From contig JAJECV010000043.1 of NCBI GenBank assembly GCA_022821875.1, forward strand, positions 1 through 38,305: 38,305 bases of DNA, read 5' to 3'. Source of the DNA: Rhodothermales bacterium (GTDB lineage: Bacteria; Bacteroidota; Rhodothermia; Rhodothermales; Bin80). Made by a program: the position numbers and the translations under genes. The notes beneath the pieces are model-generated. The model ran no database searches and was not told the DNA's origin. It worked only from the letters and a program-made list of their open reading frames with translations. Shown piece after piece: positions 17,123 through 25,384 of the stretch. Position 1 is the first letter of the stretch; each line of letters opens with the position of its first letter.

Positions 17123-17696
17123 TTTGTGCACCACTATCCGCCTCAAATGGAGCCCTGCGGCTATGTCCGAACATGCCGGCAAACATGGCCGCCGGGAACC
17201 GGCGAATGGCCGTATTATAAGATCGTACAACGCCGTTATATCGTGTACGCGCGGTGTTGATGCGATTTTCCGTTCCTTCCAGTTGAACCTGCAGATCACG
17301 GAATCCTGCCGTCGCCTGCAACTGCGGATAATTCTCGCTCACGACCAGCAATCGCCCCAGCGCCCCCGACAATTGCGATTGTGCCTGTTGAAATTGTGCC
17401 AGGCTCGCAGGATCTCGAACATCATCTGCGGATACATTGATGGAGGTCGCCCGGGCACGCGCCTCGGTAACAGCCTGCAAGGTCTCCTGTTCAAAATCTC
17501 CCGCAGCACGTACAGTGTTGACCAGATTTGGAATGAGATCCGCCCTCCGCTGGTACGCAGTCTGGATATTTCCCCAGGCTTCTTCCACCGCCTCCTCCTG
17601 GCCAACCAGACTGTTGTAGGTTCCACAGCCTGCACAACCGGCAAAGCCTACAAGCAGGACAACTACGATTAAGATTAATGTACTTGGGTTACGCAT
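17094..17696 (-). CDS. lemA: LemA family protein
   Basis: This 200-residue protein has an N-terminal hydrophobic segment (LILIVVVLLVGFAG) followed by the LemA signatures YNSLVGQEEAVEEAWGNIQT, YQRRADLIPNLVNTV, EARARAT, LGRLLVVSENYPQLQA, LEGTENRINTARTRYN and YNTAIRRFPAAMFAGMFG. The fold is a long helical bundle anchored in the membrane. The hydrophobic segment ends in GCAGCG, so lipid modification is conceivable. LemA's biochemical role is not settled. Its gene almost always travels with a TPM-domain gene, which follows here with an overlap. Its ATG is 30 bases behind the ruvX stop, so it may be co-transcribed with relA/spoT. Confidence 0.93.
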   Translation of the reverse strand: MRNPSTLILIVVVLLVGFAGCAGCGTYNSLVGQEEAVEEAWGNIQTAYQRRADLIPNLVNTVRAAGDFEQETLQAVTEARARATSINVSADDVRDPASLAQFQQAQSQLSGALGRLLVVSENYPQLQATAGFRDLQVQLEGTENRINTARTRYNGVVRSYNTAIRRFPAAMFAGMFGHSRRAPFEADSGAQNAPEVDFDS

Positions 17697-17726
17697 ATTG
17701 TAAAGAATGGTTTTGTGGTGCGTACG

Positions 17727-18149
17727 CTAATCGCGTCCAGTGGTTTCGGGGATGGAATCCAGATACTCCTGAAGGATGATACAGGCCGCAACCTGATCCA
17801 CCTGGTTCCGCCCTTTTCTGCCCGGCCAGCAGGCCAGCCGGGATTTGGCTTCCTCGGACGTATAGCGCTCATCCCAGCGTATGATTGCCACCCCCGGAAG
17901 GCGGGACTGCAACCGGCGGATATACCGGTCTACGCGCCGGGTTGCCTCCCCTTCCGTTCCATCTTCATTCAGCGGCCAGCCAATCACGATCACACCGATG
18001 GGATCCTTCCTGTGAAGAAACATCAGTTTCTCTATGGAGGATTTAGGGGTGCAGGTCTCCAGGGGCTGGGCAAACAAATGCAACGGATCCGCCATGGACA
18101 GCCCAACCCGCCGGGTACCATAGTCTATGGACACAATACGCGGACGCAT
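17727..18149 (-). CDS. ruvX: RuvX/YqgF-type RNase H-fold nuclease
   Basis: From ATG 18149 the protein has 140 residues, the usual size. The start is fixed by RIVSIDYGTRRVGLSMADP, the first strand with the catalytic Asp, and by AAGGGAAG a few bases upstream; frames reaching 18215 merely overlap the relA/spoT end. Later motifs are VIVIGWPLNEDGTEG (about 73-87), IIRWDERYTSEEAKSRL (about 104-120) and the C-terminal DQVAACIILQEYL, which complete the acidic active site. YqgF proteins act in 16S rRNA 5' processing and were first proposed as Holliday junction resolvases. It starts 10 bases after the relA/spoT stop, so translational coupling is likely. Confidence 0.9.
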   Translation of the reverse strand: MRPRIVSIDYGTRRVGLSMADPLHLFAQPLETCTPKSSIEKLMFLHRKDPIGVIVIGWPLNEDGTEGEATRRVDRYIRRLQSRLPGVAIIRWDERYTSEEAKSRLACWPGRKGRNQVDQVAACIILQEYLDSIPETTGRD

Positions 18150-18159
18150 CGGACTTCCC

Positions 18160-20412
18160 TTATTCTTCAAATCGATAAACACCGCGGATATTGTCCACGC
18201 GCTTGACACGCTCAATCAGCCGTTTGAGGTGCTTCAGATCGCTGACATGAAGGATAATCGTACCTTCAAAAAGCCCATCCTCGGTCTTCACCGTAATCGA
18301 CCGGATATTCGTCTTCAGGTTTCTGGAGATCACCGTTGTCAAATCGTGAAGAATTCCCACCCGGTCCTCTCCAATGACACGAAGTCCGACAACAAACCGT
18401 ACATCTTTTTGCCGGCTCCATGTACACGATTGAATGCGATCCGGGTGATTTACAAGCAGGTGTGCTGCATTCCTGCATCCCGTACGATGGATATTGATCG
18501 TGCCTGCCCTGCTGATATATCCGAAGACCGAATCCCCCGGGATTGGATTACAGCATGATGCATACACCGTCGCTAAGCCTCGAATGCGCTCTCCATTGAT
18601 GAGCAGTGCCTCCGCGCCATGATCCTGCGCATGCTCAAGAAACGAGACGGGCGGTTCTGGCGAAAGCGGAACCTCCTCATCGGAGTTCGGCGAATCCCCT
18701 GTTCTTAGATACTGGATCAAATCCTGAACATCCAGGAGACCGGAAGAGATCTCATAAAACATCTGTGCTGATGTCGAGTAGTTGAACTGCGATGCCAAGC
18801 GTATGAGTTCATCTTCACTGAGTGAGATCCGTGCACGTTTTGCTTTTTTCTCCCAAAGTTGGCGGCCATACCGTACCGCCTCCCGTCGTTCTTCATTAAT
18901 GCGGTGGCGAATCCGGCTTCGCGCCTTGTGGGTAACCACAAACTTGATCCATCCCGGATTGGCGGTGATCTTCTTTGACGTAATAATCTCAACCTGATCA
19001 CCGCTCCTGAGTTTATGCGACAGGGGCACCATCTTGCCATTCACCTTGGCACCAATGCAGTGAAATCCAACATCGGTATGAATCTGGAATGCAAAATCTA
19101 CCGGTGTTGCATCTTTGGGGAGTGCTTTCAGGTCTCCTCTCGGGGTAAAGACATAAATTTCGTCGGTATAGAGATCCAGGCTGAACTCCTGAACAAATTC
19201 TGTAGCCTGCTCCGCATCAGGGTTTTCCATCAGATCGCGAACCCAGGTGAGAAATTGATCCATCTTGGCATCCATCGCATCTACGCCTTCCTTGTATTTC
19301 CAGTGGGCGGCGACCCCGCGCTCCGCAATTTCATGCATTTCCTGCGTCCGAATCTGGACTTCTATTCGCCGTCCGTCGGAATCCAGCACGGTGGTATGCA
19401 GACTCTGGTAACCGTTTGATTTCGGTACAGAAATGAAGTCCCGGAAGCGTTCCGGCAGCGGCTTATACAGATCTGTCACGATTGAATACACGCGCCAGCA
19501 CTCTTCTTTCCCTTTTCCTCCAGCCGTATTGAGAATAATCCGAATTGCAAATACATCATAGATTTCCTGGAGCGGTTTATTCTGCGCCCGCATTTTCTGG
19601 AAAATTGAATACAGGTTCTTGGAGCGTCCTTTGATTTCGAACTCAAGCCCCTGCTCACGAAGATTCTTGCTGAGGGGTTGAATAAAACTGCTGATATGCG
19701 CCTCACGCTGCTGTCGGCTGCCCTTGAGTCCGGAAACGATTCCAGCGTACTCTTCGGGCTCAAGCACCTTGAGAGACAGATCCTCCAGTTCACTTTTGAT
19801 GCGCTGCAACCCGAATCGATGTGCCAGGGGTGCAAACAGGCGTAAGGTTTCTGTCGCAATCTTGAGCCGCTTTGCCGGGGGGAGCGACTCAATGGTCTTC
19901 ATGTTATGGAGGCGGTCCGCAAACTTCACAAAGATCACGCGTACATCCTGGGCCATGGACAGGATGAGTTTGCGAACATTTTCCGCCTGTCCAAGGGCGC
20001 GGTTCGCATAGATGCCGCGAATTTTGGTCAGCCCGTCAATCAGCAGCGCCATCTGTTCGCCGAACTCTGCCCTGAGAATCTCAATGGTCAGGTCGGTATC
20101 CTCCACCACATCATGCAAAAGCGCGGCGCCAACGCTCGTATCATCCAGCCGGATTTCCTGTGCGACAATACGGGCGACTGCGATTGGGTGTGAAATATAG
20201 AGTTCGCCGGATGCGCGTCTGTCATTCCGATGCGCCCAGTAACTGAGTTTAAATGCCCGCCGGATCATGGCCTCATCCACCGACGGGAGGTACTGATGGC
20301 AATCCGCAATCAGATCATCCAGTTGCTGCCCATATGGTGCTGCAATGGCGATATCCTGTTCCTGAAGAATTCCCGAGGCTTCCAGCATCTTGGCGGTACA
20401 ATGTACCTTCAC
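18160..20412 (-). CDS. relA/spoT: Bifunctional (p)ppGpp synthetase/hydrolase (RelA/SpoT, Rel type)
   Basis: This 750-residue Rel protein has the domains in standard order. The HD hydrolase (about 45-200) is intact with RRASGELYISHP, HDVVEDTD (100-107) and KFADRLHNM. The synthetase (about 255-375) has GRSKNLYSIFQKM, YDVFAIRII, SVPKSNGYQSLHT and EVQIRT (351-356). A TGS domain (about 415-480) follows with YVFTPRGDLKALPKDATP, then the helical/zinc-finger region, and an ACT domain (about 670-750) with GILHDLTTVISRN. Both activities are therefore expected. The frame begins with GTG at 20412, preceded by AGAAG; an ATG at 20388 is the alternative and removes eight residues. It heads a run with ruvX, lemA and the TPM gene. 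The AT-rich methyltransferase gene lies directly upstream. Confidence 0.93.
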   Translation of the reverse strand: MKVHCTAKMLEASGILQEQDIAIAAPYGQQLDDLIADCHQYLPSVDEAMIRRAFKLSYWAHRNDRRASGELYISHPIAVARIVAQEIRLDDTSVGAALLHDVVEDTDLTIEILRAEFGEQMALLIDGLTKIRGIYANRALGQAENVRKLILSMAQDVRVIFVKFADRLHNMKTIESLPPAKRLKIATETLRLFAPLAHRFGLQRIKSELEDLSLKVLEPEEYAGIVSGLKGSRQQREAHISSFIQPLSKNLREQGLEFEIKGRSKNLYSIFQKMRAQNKPLQEIYDVFAIRIILNTAGGKGKEECWRVYSIVTDLYKPLPERFRDFISVPKSNGYQSLHTTVLDSDGRRIEVQIRTQEMHEIAERGVAAHWKYKEGVDAMDAKMDQFLTWVRDLMENPDAEQATEFVQEFSLDLYTDEIYVFTPRGDLKALPKDATPVDFAFQIHTDVGFHCIGAKVNGKMVPLSHKLRSGDQVEIITSKKITANPGWIKFVVTHKARSRIRHRINEERREAVRYGRQLWEKKAKRARISLSEDELIRLASQFNYSTSAQMFYEISSGLLDVQDLIQYLRTGDSPNSDEEVPLSPEPPVSFLEHAQDHGAEALLINGERIRGLATVYASCCNPIPGDSVFGYISRAGTINIHRTGCRNAAHLLVNHPDRIQSCTWSRQKDVRFVVGLRVIGEDRVGILHDLTTVISRNLKTNIRSITVKTEDGLFEGTIILHVSDLKHLKRLIERVKRVDNIRGVYRFEE

Positions 20413-20553
20413 GTTACACTTCTACGCAAACGCAGAAAAACCCGCCGGGATCAATTTCTGAGCGGACTGATAATTTTTTACTGATGAGAGCAGGGCTGCG
20501 GTTTGCGCTAGTGTATATGCTATGATTTAGCCACTGTTCGTCAGTATTAAAGA

Positions 20554-21727
20554 TCAGGCCGCTAAGCGAAGCCGCTCACGTAAGTACTTCATACCCCGAT
20601 CCCCCTTAACACGGTTACAATGACCGCATAAAAGTTGCAGGTTGCCAATGTGATCTGTACCGCCTTTGGATTTTGCAACGATATGATCAACTTCTAGATT
20701 TTGTATTTTGAAGTACTCATCACACGAGTTGCACTTGCCTTCCTGTTTGCCAAAAAGTTCACGTTTGTTTTCGATGCTGTTGTACTTAGGGATTGGGCCT
20801 AAATCGGTGCGCTGGGGAATATCCTCACGATGGATTATATTTTCATAGAGACTACCTTGAGTTTCGGAAATACGCTCCACGACTAAGTCAGCAGCTTTTT
20901 TGGATATGTCAATCCCCACCCAGTTACGCCCAAAGTTGTGGGCTGCCACGCAAGTGGTCGCACAACCGCAAAAGGGATCAAGTACAGTGTCTCCTTCATT
21001 GCTGGAAGCTTTTATGATCCTGTTCAGCAAAGCTAATGGCTTTTGTGTAGGATAACCAACCCATTCATTAGAGTGATTCGGAGGACGTGATATGTCCCAA
21101 ACACTTCCTGCAACTTTGCCTTTTTGATTAAACATGTGCTTTCTGCTCTTTGCAATTGTAGCCGAGTATGGAATACGGATTTCATCAACATTGAATGTCC
21201 ATGAATTTTCTTTAGAGTAAAAAAGATGACATCGTGTTTACGTCCGAATTGTTTTTTGCTGCCTCCACCTGATCGATACGACCAAATTAGTTCATTTCTA
21301 AATGCCTTAATCCCAAAAATTGCGTCTAAAACCAATTTTAGATAATGACTCATCGTAGGATCGCAATGCAAATAAATTGATCCAGTAGATTTGAGCAATC
21401 TTTTCATTTCCAGTAATCGAATTGCCATATAGATCAAGTATGATTTATTGCTATCGCTCATGGCAGCCATAACCACATTCCATAACTGTGGGTGCGACTT
21501 TTCGATTACATCAAGCCATTCAACATCTACATCACTTAATGTCCAGGTATCCTTGAATGCTGCTCCTGCAGCTTGGCTACCAATCGGGGCCGCATAATTT
21601 GCTTTGCTATTGAACGGTGGATCCAGATAGATTAAATCAATGGTGGCACTGTTCATACCACGCATTATGTACAGGCAATCAACCTGTCCATATAGTATTT
21701 GATTTAAAATTCGGGGGGGGGTATCAT
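20554..21727 (-). pseudogene. DNA methyltransferase-HNH fusion, frameshifted at two homopolymers (possibly phase-variable)
   Basis: Two overlapping frames (ATG 21665 to about 21220; about 21224 to 20554) together encode a beta-class amino-methyltransferase: motif IV in YLDPPFNS near the N-terminus, and motif I in VLDPFCGCATTCVAAHNFGR with VGIDISK further on. The C-terminus is an HNH domain (GKCNSCDEYF, VDHIVAKSKGGTDH, LQLLCGHCNRVKGDRG). The break at T6 (21219-21224) turns an expected FFYSK into FFTLK; one added T fixes it. Upstream, ATG 21727 followed by ATA and nine C is out of frame, and one added C joins it to the main frame. Together the two changes give exactly 392 codons including stop. 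The target base and site are unknown, and no restriction subunit is seen. Base composition is AT-rich against both neighbours, which suggests transfer. Confidence 0.8.
21713..21721 (-). repeat. C9 homopolymer tract behind the methyltransferase start codon
   Basis: Nine consecutive C on the minus strand follow ATG ATA at 21727-21722. With nine C the frame stops within eight codons (TAA). With ten or seven C it continues into the methyltransferase. With eight C it stops at a TGA a few codons later. A homopolymer in this position is the classic arrangement of a slipped-strand contingency switch. Confidence 0.75.
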
Positions 21728-21895
21728 GTGATATGTATATTAAAAATGAAAATAGATTTGATTTCTAATCACTATGAGACTACCCATCGTATCATATCAA
21801 AACTGATTTACCTATTTTCTGGGTAGGCACATTATCGTCAGCAGCTTTCCAATCAATCCCACTTCTGGGCACAGTTCTGGTTCAACTCCCCTGTT
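21728..21895. other. AT-rich spacer between rplQ and the methyltransferase gene, with an inverted repeat
   Basis: These 168 bases follow the last gene of the ribosomal cluster on the minus strand. ctaccca (21780-21786) and tgggtag (21820-21826) form a 7-base inverted repeat with a 33-base loop, too long for a normal terminator. A short cccagaagtggg-type hairpin lies nearer to rplQ but has no T-run. The methyltransferase promoter should be here; I see no clear match. Confidence 0.35.
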
Positions 21896-22735
21896 TTAAC
21901 CGGTTGCCGATTCGTCTGACCTCGATTCGGCCGAATCCTTCACATCGTCCAACGGTACATCTTCCTCATCCGATTCAGCCGTCTCTGCGGAGACATCTTC
22001 TGAATCTGCAACCGATACAGTATCTGATTCGGCATCTGCCTCCACCGATACATCTTCCACGTCCGATTCTTCCGCCTCTGCGGATACATCCTCTGACTCT
22101 GCGACCGATACAGTATCTGATTCGGCATCTGCCTCCACCGATACATCTTCCAACACCTCTGGGACGGCAACCGACTCCACCGGTGCATCCTCCACCAACG
22201 CGTCTTCCGGCGCTGCAACTTCCGCCAAATCATCCTCCACCTGCGGGCCATCTTCTTGCCCAGCAGAGGACGCAGGCAGGTCATACCGGGCCGCGGCCTG
22301 CCCCGAAGTCGAACCCCTGCGACGCCCTCCCCTGCGGGTACGCCGCCGGCGGGAACGGCGCGTCTCAGGAACCGATTCGTTATAGTCCACAAGCTCAATC
22401 ACCGCCATCTCCGCCGCATCCCCCTGACGCTGCCCCAACCGAAGGATCCGGGTATATCCGCCAGGACGGTCCCCCACCTTCTCCGAAATCGCATCAAAAA
22501 GTTCGGTCACCGCCGTCTTATCCATCAGATGACGGAACACCTCCCGACGATTATGCGTCGTGTCTGCACGCGCCCGTGTAATCAAGGGTTCAACATAGAT
22601 ACGCAGCGCCTTCGCTTTCGTAAGGGTGGTCGTGATCCGCTTATGCCGGATCAATGCCCCGGAAAGTGCGGCCAAAGTCGCCTTTCGATGCGAAGCAGTG
22701 CGGCTTAGCTTATATCCCTTCTTGGCGTGTCTCAT
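21896..22735 (-). CDS. rplQ: 50S ribosomal protein L17 with long acidic repeat tail
   Basis: From ATG 22735 the protein has 279 residues; a GTG at 22744 would add three. Residues 1-120 are ordinary L17 ([51 protein letters not shown]). L17 binds 23S rRNA near the exit tunnel. An extension of about 159 residues follows: first a basic block (126-141, [16 protein letters not shown]), then an acidic, Ser/Val/Ala-rich tail with two 31-residue repeats of the type [17 protein letters not shown]. Extended L17 proteins are known in this superphylum, but their tails vary and have no known role. The gene is 12 bases behind rpoA and ends the cluster. Confidence 0.92.
   Translation of the reverse strand: MRHAKKGYKLSRTASHRKATLAALSGALIRHKRITTTLTKAKALRIYVEPLITRARADTTHNRREVFRHLMDKTAVTELFDAISEKVGDRPGGYTRILRLGQRQGDAAEMAVIELVDYNESVPETRRSRRRRTRRGGRRRGSTSGQAAARYDLPASSAGQEDGPQVEDDLAEVAAPEDALVEDAPVESVAVPEVLEDVSVEADAESDTVSVAESEDVSAEAEESDVEDVSVEADAESDTVSVADSEDVSAETAESDEEDVPLDDVKDSAESRSDESATG
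21960..22153 (-). repeat. 93-bp tandem repeat in the rplQ tail
   Basis: Two imperfect 93-base units lie head to tail. The core is identical over 49 bases (22011-22059 and 22104-22152). The unit is 31 codons, so repeat-number change would keep the frame. Confidence 0.85.
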
Positions 22736-22747
22736 GGTTGTCACTGA

Positions 22748-23725
22748 CTAAGAAGCCGGGTCAATCCGCGATAAATCCATGCCAAAACTCAAGCCGCGCT
22801 CTGCCAGCAGGGCCGAAAGTTCCTGCAAGGACTTGTTTCCAAAGTTCCGAAACTTCAGCATGGTCGCCTCATCACGGATCACCAGATCCCGGATCGTTTC
22901 AATATTCGCCGCCTTCAGACAATTCTTGGCGCGAACCGATAAAGCAAGCGTGTCAACGCCCATATTAAGCTGCTCCTGGATCTGCAGAATATCGAAATCT
23001 ATTCTCGTCGATTCAATGGTCGGTGCCTCCACATACTCCATGTCTATAAATGGACTAATGTGATCCTTCAGGATGCTGGAGGCCTCCTTCAAAGCATTCT
23101 GCGGAACAATGGATCCATCGGTCGCCACCTCTAATTCCAGACGCTCATAATCAACACGCTGGCCAACACGGGTCGGTTTCACCGTGACCCGGACACTCTT
23201 GACCGGCGTATAGACCGCATCCATTGCAATGACACCAATTGGATCCGTTTCCCGCTTATTCTCGTTGGCCGGAACATATCGGCGGCCGGTCTCCACCCGG
23301 AGTTCCACCCCAAATTCCACCCCCTCCGAGAGCGTGGCAATGTGATGATCCGGGTTCAATACCTGATAGTCATTCGTCGCCTCATCAATATCGCCGGCGG
23401 TCCATGTACCCGGCCCCTTGATCTTCAGATTGATCAGCCCGCTGGCAAAATCCATCGCCCTGAAACGAACCCCCTTCAGATTCAGGATGACATCGGATAC
23501 ATCCTCCGAAACTCCCGGGATCATTGAGAATTCGTGCTGTACCCCATCAATCTTTACCGCAGTGATGACCGTCCCCTGAAGCGAGGAAAGTAACACCCGC
23601 CGGAGCGAGTTGCCAATCGTCTGCCCAAACCCGCGTTCAAGAGGCTGAATTACAAACCGTGTAAAAGTAGGGGTCACCTCTTCCGTCAGAACCCCGGACG
23701 GCATTTGAATTCCGTGTGTGCTCAT
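22748..23725 (-). CDS. rpoA: DNA-directed RNA polymerase subunit alpha
   Basis: From ATG 23725 the protein has 325 residues; a TTG at 23734 is a weaker alternative. The N-terminal assembly domain (about 1-230) has FVIQPLERGFGQTIGNSLRR, LLSSLQGTVITAVKIDGVQH, EFSMIPGVSEDVSDVILNLK and the later VKPTRVGQRVDYERL. The C-terminal domain (about 245-320) has LALSVRAKNCLKAANIETIR and FRNFGNKSLQEL, the part that binds upstream promoter DNA and activators. It is 32 bases behind rpsD, as in most alpha operons. Confidence 0.97.
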   Translation of the reverse strand: MSTHGIQMPSGVLTEEVTPTFTRFVIQPLERGFGQTIGNSLRRVLLSSLQGTVITAVKIDGVQHEFSMIPGVSEDVSDVILNLKGVRFRAMDFASGLINLKIKGPGTWTAGDIDEATNDYQVLNPDHHIATLSEGVEFGVELRVETGRRYVPANENKRETDPIGVIAMDAVYTPVKSVRVTVKPTRVGQRVDYERLELEVATDGSIVPQNALKEASSILKDHISPFIDMEYVEAPTIESTRIDFDILQIQEQLNMGVDTLALSVRAKNCLKAANIETIRDLVIRDEATMLKFRNFGNKSLQELSALLAERGLSFGMDLSRIDPAS

Positions 23726-23757
23726 GTTCAACAATTGAGTTCAAAAATCACAGCTAA

Positions 23758-24360
23758 TTACTTCGAGTAAAGCTCTACAATCAACTGTTCCCGAATATTT
23801 TCCGGGATGTCAGAGCGCTCCGGGAAATCTAGAAATTTCCCGCTCAAAGCCCTCCGATCCGTTTCCAGCCACGAAAATACGCGGCGGTTCTTCTTTACAT
23901 TTTCAATAAATACGGGGTTCTGACGACTCCGGGGCCGTACCGAAACAATATCCCCCGGACGCAACTGATACGAGGGAATATTAACCACTTGGCCATTGAC
24001 CAGAATATGCCTGTGCGTAACCATCTGCCGTGCCTGCCGCCGGGTAGAACCAAATCCGAACCGGAACACCGTATTGTCCAGACGCGCCTCCAGAAACCGG
24101 AGCAGATTTTCCCCGGTCACCCCCTTCTTGCGGGCAGCTTTCTCAAACAGATTGCGGAACTGCCGTTCCAGAATCCCATAGATATATTTTGCTTTCTGCT
24201 TTTCCTTTAACTGAACCGCATACTCACTTTCGCGACGCCGCCGCTGCTGGCCGTGCTGGCCCGGCGGATTCGGTTTGCGCTCCAGTGACTTACTAGGACC
24301 AAAAAGCGGTTCATTAAACCGCCGTGCAATCTTCTGTTTCGGTCCTCTGTAACGAGCCAT
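23758..24360 (-). CDS. rpsD: 30S ribosomal protein S4
   Basis: This 200-residue 16S rRNA-binding assembly protein starts MARYRGPKQKIARRFNEPLF. The S4 RNA-binding domain (about 92-155) shows LEARLDNTVFRFGFGSTRRQ, ARQMVTHRHILVNGQVVNIP and LRPGDIVSVRPRS. The N-terminus lacks the four cysteines of the zinc-binding form, so this is the zinc-free type. In many bacteria S4 also represses the alpha operon; no leader structure for this was recognised except the inverted repeat before rpmJ. Confidence 0.97.
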   Translation of the reverse strand: MARYRGPKQKIARRFNEPLFGPSKSLERKPNPPGQHGQQRRRRESEYAVQLKEKQKAKYIYGILERQFRNLFEKAARKKGVTGENLLRFLEARLDNTVFRFGFGSTRRQARQMVTHRHILVNGQVVNIPSYQLRPGDIVSVRPRSRQNPVFIENVKKNRRVFSWLETDRRALSGKFLDFPERSDIPENIREQLIVELYSK

Positions 24361-24392
24361 GATATTTTTCTTTCAAATCAGTGATAATAAAA

Positions 24393-24797
24393 TCAGACGC
24401 GCCGGCGCTTCGGCGGGCGGCAGCCATTGTGCGGAACCGGGGTCACATCACGAATGGTGGTGATGTCCAGCCCCGAAGTATTCAGAGCACGGATCGCCGA
24501 CTCACGTCCCGAACCAGGCCCCTTGACGAATACATCCACACGCTTTAATCCCAGATTGACCGCCTCGGTCGCCGCCGTTGTAGAGGCAACCTGCGCCGCA
24601 TAAGGCGTACTCTTCCGACTCCCCTTGAATCCCTCCTTTCCCGAAGAAGACCAGGAAATACAATTCCCGTACTGATCCGTAATGGTGACAATCACATTAT
24701 TGAAGGTCGCCCGGATGAATGCCATGCCGTTGGATTCCACAATAACACGCTTCTTCCCTGAACGTCCCTGACCTTTGCGTCCCTGCTTCTTTGCCAT
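24393..24797 (-). CDS. rpsK: 30S ribosomal protein S11
   Basis: This 134-residue protein of the small-subunit platform contains [57 protein letters not shown] and the conserved C-terminus [18 protein letters not shown]. The N-terminus has the Lys/Arg-rich tail usual for the family. It lies 15 bases behind rpsM and 32 bases ahead of rpsD. Confidence 0.97.
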   Translation of the reverse strand: MAKKQGRKGQGRSGKKRVIVESNGMAFIRATFNNVIVTITDQYGNCISWSSSGKEGFKGSRKSTPYAAQVASTTAATEAVNLGLKRVDVFVKGPGSGRESAIRALNTSGLDITTIRDVTPVPHNGCRPPKRRRV

Positions 24798-24812
24798 TTA
24801 ACTATCCTGTAA

Positions 24813-25193
24813 TTATTTGCGTGGTGCTTTCTTTTTCCCGGCCACCGTCTTCTTGCGTCCCTTCCGGGTCCGTGCATTGGTCTGCGTCCGCTGACCACGC
24901 ACAGGGAGACCACGACGATGCCGCAGACCGCGATAACAGCCAATGTCCATGAGCCGCTTCACATTCATCTGAACTTCAGACCGAAGCCGCCCCTCAACGA
25001 CATAATGATCCTCAATCAGGCGACGGACCTTCTTGGTCTGCTCTTCCGTCCAATCCTCCGGACGAACATTGGGATCCAGTCCCACCCGCTCCAGGATTTC
25101 CTGTGCACGAGAGCGTCCGACTCCGAAAATGGACGAAAGTGCAATCTCACCGCGCTTATTCGGCGGTACATCAACTCCAGCTATTCGAGGCAT
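24813..25193 (-). CDS. rpsM: 30S ribosomal protein S13
   Basis: This 126-residue head protein of the small subunit starts [20 protein letters not shown] and shows [13 protein letters not shown], the helix [19 protein letters not shown], and [20 protein letters not shown] followed by a basic tail. GGAG sits a few bases before the ATG and overlaps the end of rpmJ, one of the clearer ribosome binding sites in the cluster. It lies 6 bases behind rpmJ. Confidence 0.97.
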   Translation of the reverse strand: MPRIAGVDVPPNKRGEIALSSIFGVGRSRAQEILERVGLDPNVRPEDWTEEQTKKVRRLIEDHYVVEGRLRSEVQMNVKRLMDIGCYRGLRHRRGLPVRGQRTQTNARTRKGRKKTVAGKKKAPRK

Positions 25194-25199
25194 ATACTC

Positions 25200-25316
25200 C
25201 TATCCCTGCCGCTGCTTGTGCTTCGGGTTCTTCTTGTTGATGATATAAAGACGGCCCTTGCGTCTGACAATCTTGTCATCCGCACTCCGCTTTTTGATAC
25301 TTGCTCGTACTTTCAT
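25200..25316 (-). CDS. rpmJ: 50S ribosomal protein L36 (zinc-free form)
   Basis: This 38-residue protein reads [20 protein letters not shown] at the start and ends [12 protein letters not shown]. The usual three Cys and one His of the zinc ribbon are replaced (SADDK instead of CEKCK, INKKN instead of ICKN), so it cannot bind zinc in the standard way. This variant is typical of the Bacteroidota side of the tree. It is too short for most gene callers but its place between infA and rpsM is canonical. A 68-base gap with an inverted repeat lies upstream. Confidence 0.95.
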   Translation of the reverse strand: MKVRASIKKRSADDKIVRRKGRLYIINKKNPKHKQRQG

Positions 25317-25327
25317 TTGAGTGTGTA

Positions 25328-25369
25328 CAGGTGCTAATTTGATAAGCAAAGACCGGTGGTACGCACCTG
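25328..25369 (-). promoter_or_regulatory. Inverted repeat in the infA-rpmJ gap (possible alpha-operon leader element)
   Basis: caggtgc (25328-25334) and gcacctg (25363-25369) are perfect 7-base arms around a 28-base loop. They fill most of the only long gap (68 bases) in the ribosomal cluster. A role as leader hairpin, internal promoter region or protein-binding site for autoregulation is possible but unproven. Confidence 0.35.
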
Positions 25370-25384
25370 GTCCTTCATAGGTTC

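Noticed and set aside
21870..21895. tRNA-like ggttcaactcc downstream of rplQ
   Set aside because: It resembles a T-loop, but flanking bases do not pair and there is no acceptor stem, D-arm or anticodon arm around it.
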